64,000 nt of DNA from Candidatus Villigracilis adiacens (lineage in GTDB: Bacteria; Chloroflexota; Anaerolineae; Anaerolineales; Villigracilaceae), in the NCBI GenBank assembly GCA_016703605.1, contig JADJBU010000005.1, forward strand, positions 62,001-126,000, read 5' to 3'. The position numbers and the translations under genes were made by a program. The notes beneath the pieces were generated by a model. It ran no database searches. It was not told the DNA's origin and saw nothing but the letters and a program-made list of their open reading frames with translations. This document shows, piece by piece, positions 15,745 to 23,541 of this stretch (within the stretch, counting starts at the first letter, position 1; every line of letters starts with the position of its first letter).

Positions 15745-16791
15745 TTACGGGCACTGACTTGAAACTGTAGCTGTGGTAGCGCTGCCAGCAACATTAAATG
15801 CTTCCACCCCGAAAACAAGCGGCGTTCCGGCTGGCATAAATGCGCTTTCAGGAACAGCGTACGAAGTGGCATTTGCCGATGTAGTATTGACCACAACGCC
15901 ATTTATATAAATTCTGAATCCTGTTTCATCACTGGACAAATCTTCCCACGCCAGAGTTCCAGAGAATTTATATTGCGGGGTTACTCCGCCATCGGAAGTG
16001 CAGGTAAGAGTGACAGTGGGGTTGTTTGCGGCAGTAGGCGCGGTCGTCACGCTTGTTGCTGTTACAGTCGGCGTGGTTGCGCCGGGGGTTGAAGTAACGG
16101 CGGTGCCTGTTGTTGTACCCCCAACCTTGACTTGAACATAAAAATTCGAGCCGAAATTCTGCCCGCTATCGTTGGTCAGTATCCAGTAGCCGATGACCTC
16201 GCCTGCCGTGGCGGGAGCAATCATATCCACAGTCACGTCGCCGGATGCCCCGGACGCGACGGTGATGCCGATGGCAGTCGCAACCCCGCCCATCGCGCTG
16301 CCCGAGATGAATGTAACTTTATAGGTCGGCGTCCAGGCGCAGGAACCGGTGTTTTGCAATTTCCAGGTCTTCTTGATCGCCTGCCCGGGAGTGACGACCG
16401 TATCATCCGGGTAGGTGACATCGGACACAAAAACGGAGTTGTTACAACCCACCGCGCCAGACCCGCCGGAGGACGATCCGCTCGAGGTGGTGGGGATGGA
16501 AGGATTTGTAAACAGGGTCGGGCTGGCGGTTGGAAGGGCGAGGAAGGTTGCAGTCGCGGTCGGAGTACCAGCCGCAGTCGCAGTCGGCGATGCGGGTAAT
16601 AGTCCCTGTTGCTGGGCAGCCACCGTCGCCGCGGCGTTGGTATACACGGCATTGACCTCATCCGCGCCGTCGTCTCCCCCCCCGAAGGCAGATACCAGGG
16701 CAATAACACCGGAGATGACGAGCAAGCCGACCAAAATCCACAGGAATAGGTTACGAGGCATTCCTGTCTGCGGTTTCATGGGTTTCAACAT
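15745..16791 (-). CDS. Membrane-anchored extracellular protein with NBR1-type Ig-like domain
   Basis: 348 residues: a single N-terminal membrane helix (about 14-36), a Thr/Ala/Pro-rich linker, then a domain with 'VSDVTYPDDTVVTPGQAIKKTWKLQNTGSCAWTP' (about 125-220), the NBR1/FW-type Ig-like fold common in Chloroflexota surface proteins. After a second Thr-rich linker (about 225-255) comes a C-terminal Fn3-like domain ending SSQCP. It probably binds a partner outside the cell; no catalytic motif is seen. Internal Met codons near the N-terminus leave the exact start open. Confidence 0.8.
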   Translation of the reverse strand: MLKPMKPQTGMPRNLFLWILVGLLVISGVIALVSAFGGGDDGADEVNAVYTNAAATVAAQQQGLLPASPTATAAGTPTATATFLALPTASPTLFTNPSIPTTSSGSSSGGSGAVGCNNSVFVSDVTYPDDTVVTPGQAIKKTWKLQNTGSCAWTPTYKVTFISGSAMGGVATAIGITVASGASGDVTVDMIAPATAGEVIGYWILTNDSGQNFGSNFYVQVKVGGTTTGTAVTSTPGATTPTVTATSVTTAPTAANNPTVTLTCTSDGGVTPQYKFSGTLAWEDLSSDETGFRIYINGVVVNTTSANATSYAVPESAFMPAGTPLVFGVEAFNVAGSATTATVSSQCP

Positions 16792-16904
16792 ATATTCTCC
16801 TTATCAATACTCAAGGATAACGATTATATGTGAAAAAAAGATAAGAAGATTTTCGCCTTCCCTACGATATCCCTGTTTGTTTCATACGAATACCGCGCCG
16901 GGTT

Positions 16905-17187
16905 AGAGACTGTTTCTTAACCCTTTTTGTCACGGAGTATTCATGAAACGAGTTTCACCCCAAATGGAGAAAGCGCCGTCCCAAAAGGCTGTCAGCCAGA
17001 ATTTCCATCCTTCCAGGTATCCTCTAAGGCTGCGGCTCTTTTTTCACACCGTGTGCAAGCAAAACATGTCAGGCACGGAGTCGAAAGCGGCGCTGTCGTG
17101 GCGCCGTTGGCGCCACGACAGCGCCCGACTTTCGAGCAAAATCAGGAGATTTTGCAGTCCAAACTGCCAACCTTTGCTTGCACACTT
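16905..17187 (-). repeat. Dispersed repeat family R1, most complete copy (inverse orientation)
   Basis: The intergenic stretch before rlmN holds one R1 unit. 16921-17015 matches the reverse complement of 27219-27321, including 'GGGACGGCGCTTTCTCCATT' and 'GGTGAAACTCG-TTCATGAAT'. At 17094-17120 there is a perfect palindrome GTCGTGGCGCC/GGCGCCACGAC. 17120-17187 matches 10346-10412 inverted. The copy is bracketed by GAGACTGTTTCTTAA and TTAAGAAACGCTCTC, which are inverted to each other. No supported gene lies in 16792-17239. Confidence 0.8.
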
Positions 17188-17239
17188 CACACCTTTCACC
17201 GACTTAAGAAACGCTCTCTAAGGTAAAATCCCCGTCACC

Positions 17240-18379
17240 GTGAAATCAGCCATGCTTCTATACGACCTTGAACTTCCCGATATTGAAAGCCTGCTCAAAG
17301 AATGGAATGAACCCGCCTACCGCGCAAGGCAAATCTGGCAGGGACTTTACCAGCATCTTTATTCGTCGCCGGAACAATTCAGCAATATCCCGAGCGCCCT
17401 GCGCGAGAAACTCGGCGGGGAATTCATCTTTATGCCGTTCTCGGTCAAAACCTACCGTGAATCTTCAGACAAGTCCACGCGTAAGACCCTGTTTCAACTG
17501 GCAGACGGGAATTTGGTCGAAGCAGTATTAATGAGATACGGCGACCCGGCGGACGATCACAAAACAGGAAATATACAATCCGTAAAGCGTAAAACGCAAA
17601 CGGGAGGGCAAATTACGGATTACGAATCACGGATCACGAAAACCCGGCGCACGCTTTGCATCTCCACCCAGGCGGGCTGCGCCATGGGGTGCGTCTTCTG
17701 CGCCACGGGACAAATGGGCTTCAAACGCAATCTCTCCAGCGGCGAGATCGTGGCGCAGGTGATGTATTACGCGCAAATGCTCAAGGTACAGAACGAGACG
17801 GTCAGCAATATCGTTTTCATGGGCATGGGTGAGCCGTTTCATAATTACGAAAATGTGATGGCGGCAATCGACCGGCTCAACGCCGCGGACGGTTTCAAAT
17901 TCGGCGCACGCAGGATCACCATTTCCACGGTGGGGCTTGCAATGCAAATCAGGCGCTTCGCCGACGAACAAAGACAGGTCAACCTTGCCATCTCGCTCCA
18001 CGCCGCAGACGACGACGAGCGGCTTGCCATCATGCCGGTCAACAAGCGATACAAGATCGAAGATGTGATCGAAGCCTGCAAATACTACATCGAAAAGACC
18101 CATCGCCGCGTAACCTTCGAATGGGCGCTCATCAATGGGGTCAACGACACGCCGGAGACGGCGCAAAAGCTCGCCGCAAGACTCAAGGGGCTGCTTTGCC
18201 ACGTGAATGCCATTCCATTGAACCCGACCCAGGGATACGACGGCGAAGCGACCGACCGCGGACGCGCGCAAGCCTTCAAAGAGGCATTGGAGAAAGCCGG
18301 AATCCCATGCACGATCCGCATGAGACGCGGAATCGACATCAACGCGGGCTGCGGTCAACTTGCGGCTTACGCGGGTTAA
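17240..18379 (+). CDS. rlmN: Dual-specificity 23S rRNA/tRNA adenine C2 methyltransferase RlmN, with repeat-derived insertion
   Basis: 379 residues. It carries the radical SAM cluster 'CAMGCVFCATGQ', 'MGMGEPFHNYENV' and the C-terminal 'NAGCGQL' Cys that forms the methyl-transfer intermediate. RlmN methylates A2503 of 23S rRNA and A37 of some tRNAs. Between 'MRYGDPADD' and 'RRTLCISTQAGC', where most RlmN have few residues, there are about 25 extra residues encoded by 17560-17640. That stretch shares the 14-mer GCGTAAAACGCAAA with the intergenic repeat at 58068-58081 (inverse). The start is GTG 17240, or ATG 17252. A TAAAAT 10 bases before GTG suggests a short or absent leader. Confidence 0.96.
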   Translation: MKSAMLLYDLELPDIESLLKEWNEPAYRARQIWQGLYQHLYSSPEQFSNIPSALREKLGGEFIFMPFSVKTYRESSDKSTRKTLFQLADGNLVEAVLMRYGDPADDHKTGNIQSVKRKTQTGGQITDYESRITKTRRTLCISTQAGCAMGCVFCATGQMGFKRNLSSGEIVAQVMYYAQMLKVQNETVSNIVFMGMGEPFHNYENVMAAIDRLNAADGFKFGARRITISTVGLAMQIRRFADEQRQVNLAISLHAADDDERLAIMPVNKRYKIEDVIEACKYYIEKTHRRVTFEWALINGVNDTPETAQKLAARLKGLLCHVNAIPLNPTQGYDGEATDRGRAQAFKEALEKAGIPCTIRMRRGIDINAGCGQLAAYAG

Positions 18380-18602
18380 AGGGGGTTTTTTTAAGCCCAA
18401 AACCAAAAAAAATTTTGCGGGGGGGGAGGGGAGAGAAGAGGGTTTTCAAGAGGTTTTGCCTGCGAACTTCGCGCCCTCTGTGGTGAAAAAGAACTCAAGA
18501 AACAGTCTCTAAGGACTGATGTTTGGCAATTCGCGTTACAGTGCAAAGCGAGTTAAGAAATATGTCAATGATTCAATTCATCGAATAGTACCCGGGTTTG
18601 AG

Positions 18603-18628
18603 ACCAATGTTAAGAATTGGTGTATAAT
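18603..18628 (+). promoter_or_regulatory. Promoter with an overlapping dyad upstream of the response regulator
   Basis: TATAAT at 18623-18628, with a possible -35 TTGAGA at 18598-18603 (19-base spacing). The spacer contains the perfect inverted repeat ACCAAT/ATTGGT (18603-18608, 18616-18621), placed as an operator would be. It may be autoregulated by the OmpR-type product of the next gene. The remainder of 18380-18600 is low-complexity or R1-related repeat with no gene, including a G-run near 18420. Confidence 0.55.
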
Positions 18629-18688
18629 GCCGGTATCTTAACAAACTTAAAACCCAGCAGGATCGAAAGACATTATTCGAAATCACTC

Positions 18689-19345
18689 ATGAAGACAACC
18701 ACTCTTCTGATCATAGAATCAAAACATGCCGAAGTCCCTTCTTTTGCAGCAGACCTGCAGAAGAAGGGATTTGATGTCCATATCGCCCAGAACGGAAGTA
18801 AAGCCGTTTCGCTGCTCAAGGAAGTCAGCCCGAGCCTGGTCGTCATCAACGCGGCCTCGATGCGCAGCACCGGTTTGCGCATCTGTCAGTCTTTGCGCGA
18901 AAAGGATGCGAAACTACCCATCATCCTGATTCTCGAAGAGGAACGCGATGTAAGCAAGGATGCGGCGGATGCCGTGCTCGTATTGCCCTTCACCGTGCAA
19001 AAACTTGTAAACCGCATCAAACCCCTGCTGCCCGGCGACGGCAAGAACGTTCTGCATGTCGGCCCGATCCGGCTCGACCTCGAAAAACGGCGCGTGCGCT
19101 GCATGGGCAAAAGCGCCAAACTCACCCCGCGGCTCGTGACCCTGCTTCAATTGTTGATGGACAAACACGGCGAAGTGGTCGAACGCGAACCCCTTTTCAA
19201 AAAAGCCTGGGAGACGAATTACACCGGCGACACGCGCACGCTCGACGTCCACATCTCATGGCTCAGGCGCGCCATCGAACTTGACCCCGATAACCCGAAG
19301 TTCCTCAAGACCGTGCGCGGCGTGGGCTATCGGTTGGATATATAA
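18689..19345 (+). CDS. OmpR/PhoB-type DNA-binding regulator with degenerate receiver
   Basis: 218 residues. N-terminal receiver-like fold (1-110) and C-terminal winged helix (about 120-218: 'KLTPRLVTLLQLLMDKHGEVVEREPLFKKAW...TRTLDVHISWLRRAIE...KTVRGVGYRLDI'). The receiver lacks the phospho-acceptor Asp: N54 stands at 'SLVVINAAS', where PDLVLLD is usual. The acidic pair is reduced to one Glu (E10), and the conserved Lys of the 'KPF' motif is replaced ('VLPFTV'). It therefore likely acts without phosphorylation. ATG 18689 is chosen because an upstream TTG falls within the promoter. No histidine kinase gene is adjacent. Confidence 0.9.
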   Translation: MKTTTLLIIESKHAEVPSFAADLQKKGFDVHIAQNGSKAVSLLKEVSPSLVVINAASMRSTGLRICQSLREKDAKLPIILILEEERDVSKDAADAVLVLPFTVQKLVNRIKPLLPGDGKNVLHVGPIRLDLEKRRVRCMGKSAKLTPRLVTLLQLLMDKHGEVVEREPLFKKAWETNYTGDTRTLDVHISWLRRAIELDPDNPKFLKTVRGVGYRLDI

Positions 19346-19399
19346 AACAACAGCCGCAAGCGGGAGAACCAGCCGCTCTGCGCGCAGAACGGCAACAGG

Positions 19400-20623
19400 T
19401 TATTTACTGATCTGAAATTGCTTCCCCTCGACCGTTACCAATCGGATGCAGACCCTGCCTCCGATTTTTATTTTTAACTCCATGGGAATATCCCCGCTTC
19501 TTACGTGACGTTGAGCCTGCGCGGCGCTGCGGAAGATTTTCCCATCCCAGGCAGGGTCCACCTCCCAAAAATCCACATCGAGCGAGGTCTTCAATTGAAC
19601 AAGGTCGCCCGATATTTTCAGCCGGACCTTTTTCGATTTTGTCGCCACCCCAGTCTGCGCCGCCACATCGCGCTCAACTGTGAAAACCGATTTCACCCCT
19701 GCAAGCCTTGCCCGCGCCGTATTAACCGCGCGGGTCGATTCGTCGCAGGTGATGAACTTCCTGCCCAGTTTCGCCGCCGTCAACGCCGTGGTGCCTGAGC
19801 CGCAGAAAAAATCCGCCACCAGGTCGTTCTTATTGGACGAGGCAAGGATGATGCGCTCCATCATGGCTGCGGGCTTCTGGGTGGGATAGCCCGTCCGTTC
19901 GTTGTGCAAACGCGCCACAACGGGAAAATACCACCAATCCTCCGGGACTTTGCCGCGCTCGAGGTCTGGAATTTTGCCGAAGCCCGCCTTGCGCGATGCT
20001 TTGAAGGTTGCGACGGTGTTCGGGTTATACGGCTCGCGGATGTCGTCCACGTTGAAGGTGTACTCGCGGCTTTTGGCATACATCAGGATGGTGTCGTGCT
20101 TGCGGTTGAACGCAGTGCGGATCGGCGACGGTCCATGATACGCCCAGATGATCTCGTTGATGAAGTTTTCCGCGCCGAAGAGTTCGTCCAGGATCAGGCG
20201 GGCTTGGGCGTCGGCGTGCCAGTCGAGATGCAGGTAGAGCGTCCCGTTTGGGGCGAGCAGACGATGCATGAGATGCAGGCGTTCGTAAAGAAATTGCAGG
20301 TACGAATCCATATCCGCCCAGGAGTCGTGATAGCCTTCTGCCAGTTTCCATTTGGAGGGTTTGCGCGAATCCTCGCCCCTGCCCACGCGGGCGGAAAATT
20401 TTCGGTTGGTGAAAAATGGCGGGTCGGCGTAGATGAGGTTTATCCTCCCCTCGTACGCGGGCAGGAGCGCCGACATGACCGGCAGGTTGTCGCCGAGGAT
20501 CAGGCGTCCATCGGGGCGCGATTTGGGATAGCCGCGTCCCTTCGGGTGGACGACCGAGTCAAGGGTCAACGAGACAGGCTGGGGCGGGGAAAGATGCTTT
20601 CCGTTCCAGTGGAGTGTAGGCAT
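19400..20623 (-). CDS. Site-specific DNA methyltransferase (amino-methyltransferase, beta class)
   Basis: 407 residues. Catalytic motif IV is 'IYADPPFF' (D67-F70) and the SAM-binding motif I is 'VADFFCGSGTTALTAAKLGRKFITCDES', placed C-terminal to motif IV. That order defines the beta class, which methylates adenine N6 or cytosine N4. 'GYPTQKP' before motif I is typical. The C-terminal about 80 residues form an extra domain of unknown role. No restriction endonuclease or specificity gene is nearby, so it is an orphan enzyme. The recognition sequence is unknown. Confidence 0.9.
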   Translation of the reverse strand: MPTLHWNGKHLSPPQPVSLTLDSVVHPKGRGYPKSRPDGRLILGDNLPVMSALLPAYEGRINLIYADPPFFTNRKFSARVGRGEDSRKPSKWKLAEGYHDSWADMDSYLQFLYERLHLMHRLLAPNGTLYLHLDWHADAQARLILDELFGAENFINEIIWAYHGPSPIRTAFNRKHDTILMYAKSREYTFNVDDIREPYNPNTVATFKASRKAGFGKIPDLERGKVPEDWWYFPVVARLHNERTGYPTQKPAAMMERIILASSNKNDLVADFFCGSGTTALTAAKLGRKFITCDESTRAVNTARARLAGVKSVFTVERDVAAQTGVATKSKKVRLKISGDLVQLKTSLDVDFWEVDPAWDGKIFRSAAQAQRHVRSGDIPMELKIKIGGRVCIRLVTVEGKQFQISK

Positions 20624-20638
20624 GGGAGTCTTGGCAAA

Positions 20639-21727
20639 CTAATAATGGATCTCGACCTTTGTGCCAAGCCCGCGCGTGGCGACTTTTTCGGTGGTTGGGG
20701 CGAGCGGCGCGGGGCTGGTCCAGCGGAACAACCAGTTCGATTCGTTGGTGCGCATGTTGATGCAGCCGTGACTCATGGGCGAGCCGAAATTTTCGTGCCA
20801 GTAGGTTCCGTGGAAGGCATGACCCTGCGTTGTGAAGAAGGATGTCCACGGCACGCCGGGCAGGACGTAGTTATCCACATCGGCGAGGACGTTGCCGGAG
20901 GTTTGTTCGCCGAAATAACTGTAGCCCATGTGTTTGGCGGGGACTTTATCGAGGATGGTGAATTTTCCGGTGGGCGTGGTGGTGGGAATGCCCGCGCCGC
21001 CGGTCGGGTCGCCGGGGACGCCGGAGGAGATATTGGTCTGAAAGACAATGCTGCCGTATTCGTAGGCGTAGAGCATCTGGGTCGAGAGGTTGATCTCGAT
21101 CAGTTTTTGTTCGTAGGGCACATCGGGCGAGATCGGGGAAAGGGAATCTGCCGGGAGGACGCGCATATGGATCGCTGGTACGTAATAGGTTACATTCGAG
21201 TCGAGTTCGTCGAAGATGCGGTACCAGGGACCGGCATAATCAGCGCCGGGCGGGCCCTGTTCGATGGCGTCTATAAAATGCACCGAACCATAATACAAAG
21301 GCGGCGACATGATCTGCCAGCCGAGGGCTTTGGAATAGCGCCAGGGGTTGGTAAATGGCACGCTGATGTCTGCGACCAGGCGCGACCCCGCAGGGATGGA
21401 CTCGATCGGGGTGTGATAGATCGTCCGCACGCGATGCAAACGCCCGCGATGCAGGTAGCCGCCCCAAACGCGGTACCAGACCGGGTTATGCTCCGGCTCC
21501 TGCGCTGTCACTTCGCCGTAGACATGCACAAGTTCGTCGCGGTAACGGCTGAGTTCGATGCGGCTTTCGTCGCTTGGCTCCTTGCGCACGGGCATGTTCG
21601 CCGTGCCGATGCGCACCACAAAACTGTCGTCGAAATCGGTCAGCCCGGGCAGGAAGGGCGTAAATGCCAGCCCGCCCAGCGCAAGACCGCCTATCTTCAA
21701 AAAGTCCCTGCGCGATAAAGAATTCAT
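20639..21727 (-). CDS. L,D-transpeptidase (YkuD) with Tat-type signal
   Basis: 362 residues. A twin-arginine signal 'SRRDFLKIGGLALGG' begins at residue 5. An SH3-like region follows (about 35-130), then the YkuD domain (about 205-345) with H306 and the catalytic motif SHGCINMRT (C322). The enzyme makes 3-3 cross-links or anchors proteins in peptidoglycan, and this argues that the organism has a peptidoglycan wall. It lies 15 bases upstream of the methyltransferase gene, so the two may be cotranscribed. Confidence 0.93.
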   Translation of the reverse strand: MNSLSRRDFLKIGGLALGGLAFTPFLPGLTDFDDSFVVRIGTANMPVRKEPSDESRIELSRYRDELVHVYGEVTAQEPEHNPVWYRVWGGYLHRGRLHRVRTIYHTPIESIPAGSRLVADISVPFTNPWRYSKALGWQIMSPPLYYGSVHFIDAIEQGPPGADYAGPWYRIFDELDSNVTYYVPAIHMRVLPADSLSPISPDVPYEQKLIEINLSTQMLYAYEYGSIVFQTNISSGVPGDPTGGAGIPTTTPTGKFTILDKVPAKHMGYSYFGEQTSGNVLADVDNYVLPGVPWTSFFTTQGHAFHGTYWHENFGSPMSHGCINMRTNESNWLFRWTSPAPLAPTTEKVATRGLGTKVEIHY

Positions 21728-21748
21728 GGGCGGGATTGTACACTATTT

Positions 21749-22975
21749 CTAATCGTCGTCGTCGCCACCGCCGGAGCCGGAATTATCGCCATCGTCGTCA
21801 TCATCGTCGCCGTCGTCCCATCGTCACCATTACTCGATCGCCGCCAATGGGTTATCATCCCCCCCGAGTCACCTTCGTTCGAGTTGCCGGCCGGAGCCGG
21901 AGTTTTCATTCACCGCCGTTGTTCAGCTCGAGCCGGAATTCGAGCTGGAATTTTCATTCGACCCGAGAGGGGCCTCGCCCACACTGCCCCTCACCCTTTA
22001 CCTCCTGCGCCACGAACGAACCATCAGCGGCATAATACCCTTTAACTTCCACTTCCATACCCACACATAACCGACCCTCGACATTCGCCTGATCGAGCAG
22101 GATCGTCATGCCATTAATCACAAGGGATGCCTCAGAAACGGATTGGAGAGTGCCGTTGAGTTCGTATTCTTCAGGCTGGGATGCCCCCGCTTCATCCCCG
22201 GACCCGGAGTCTGATTCGCCTTCAGAAGCGTTTTCCTCCCCCGATTCCGATCCTTCCTCAGTTTCCACCTCAATCGGGCTGCCCAATGGAACGACTGAAC
22301 CCTCCGGAAGGATCTCGATACTTGAAACCTGATGAAGCCCTGGGCGTTCGTCCGCCCGGTGACGATCACCGCGTCCCCATTTGCGAGAGCAGGCGCATCG
22401 GCTGGCAGAATCACCTTCAAGCCGGAAACATAATCAATCCCGTTCACCTGCATATAAACCCCGGCAAACTGGATGACCTCATGCCTTCCTTCGGCAAGCA
22501 GTTCATTTACTTCATGCAGGCGTTCGTTTTCATATTCATCCTCCAGCATATTCCGGAGTTGCGGATCGAAGATGAAGAAAAGACGGATGCTTTCCCAGCC
22601 GCGTTTGACGGGATACAAATTCTCGCCGGGCAGAGCCGAAGCCGAAGCATTGACCAACCCCGCACCGCTGGCAAGGAACAAAGCCGTCAGCGCAAATGAG
22701 ATGGCCAAACGCGACAACGCTGGAATCACCCGTTGGCGCGGCGCGGCTTTCGACTCGCGCAGTTGCGCGGCGCGCTGCATCACCTGCGCGCGGGAACGCC
22801 GCACCACATCGGGCGAAGGCTCGGCAGAAACCATGCTCCGCGCTTTGGCGGCGGTTTTCAAAATGGGGCGCAATTCGTCGGCGTGTTCGGGGAAGCGCGC
22901 CAGGACGGTGTCAAGGTCCGCGCCGCGCTCCATTTCCTGGAGGCAAAATTCGAGGGCGTCAAATATTTCAGTCAT
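21749..22975 (-). pseudogene. DUF5667/DUF5666 membrane protein, partner of the ECF sigma factor, frameshifted
   Basis: From ATG 22975 (AGGTGG just upstream) the frame encodes an N-terminal helical segment ('FCLQEMERGADLDTVLARFPEHADELRP'), a membrane helix (about 95-115) and the DUF5667 motif 'ALPGENLYPVKRGWESIRL', then a DUF5666-like beta domain. Near 22318-22330 the frame breaks: the continuation 'SIEILPEGSVVPLGSPIEVETEEGSESGEE' and a second DUF5666-like domain lie in another frame, to 21954. Further breaks follow in a Ser/Asn/Asp/Gly-rich tail that ends in DDDD at 21749. The frameshifts are either real decay or indels in low-complexity sequence. The 8-base overlap with the sigma factor stop suggests it restrains or anchors that sigma factor. 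Confidence 0.72.
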
Positions 22976-23513
22976 GATCCACCTCGCCAATCTCGCGCTG
23001 AAGCGATGCCAGCGCGCGGAATTGGAGGGCTTTGATTGCGTTCACATTTTTATTCATTCGTGAGGCTGTCTCCTCGAGCGAATGCCCCGCACCGAAGCGC
23101 AGGGCGAGGACTTCCTGTTGTTCGGGAGTCAATTTGTCGTACGCGCCGCGCATAAGGCGGTTCTGTTCGCGCCGGTCCGTTTCGGATGCAGGACCGGGAG
23201 AGAGATCCGGCAGGGAGTCGGGAATCTCCTGCTCGGGGCGGCGGTATTTCTTCCGCAGGTGGTCGGTGATGATGTGCGAGGCGGTTCCGATCAGCCAGCC
23301 TTTGAGGTTGGAGTCGGGACCTTTTCCCTTGTTCGCTGCTTCGAGCAGGCGGATGAATACGTCGCTAGCGATATCCTCGGCAAGGGTCTGGTCGCCAACC
23401 CGGTACAACACGAAGCGATAGACCTCGGAGAAATATTGGTCGTACACCGCGCCGATGGCTTGCGAATCCAATCCGTCCAGGCGGGCTGTGCCCTGTTCCT
23501 TCGTTGTTGTCAT
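22968..23513 (-). CDS. ECF-family RNA polymerase sigma factor
   Basis: About 181 residues. Region 2 is 'YDQYFSEVYRFVLYRVGDQTLAEDIASDVFIRLLEA' and 'LKGWLIGTASHIITDHLRKKYRR'. Region 4 is 'LTPEQQEVLALRFGAGHSLEETASRMNKNVNAIKALQFRALASLQ'. Start candidates are ATG 23513 and ATG 23534; neither has a strong Shine-Dalgarno. The stop overlaps the start of the DUF5667 membrane protein. This pairing recurs in Chloroflexota and suggests a cell-envelope response. The target promoter is unknown. Confidence 0.93.
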   Translation of the reverse strand: MTTTKEQGTARLDGLDSQAIGAVYDQYFSEVYRFVLYRVGDQTLAEDIASDVFIRLLEAANKGKGPDSNLKGWLIGTASHIITDHLRKKYRRPEQEIPDSLPDLSPGPASETDRREQNRLMRGAYDKLTPEQQEVLALRFGAGHSLEETASRMNKNVNAIKALQFRALASLQREIGEVDHD

Positions 23514-23541
23514 CTCATTGATTCCAGTCCGCATAATCGTA

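Noticed and set aside
19904..21718. 604-codon plus-strand frame opposite the methyltransferase and L,D-transpeptidase genes
   Set aside because: Both minus-strand genes have full catalytic motifs. The plus frame is a GC-driven shadow without homology.
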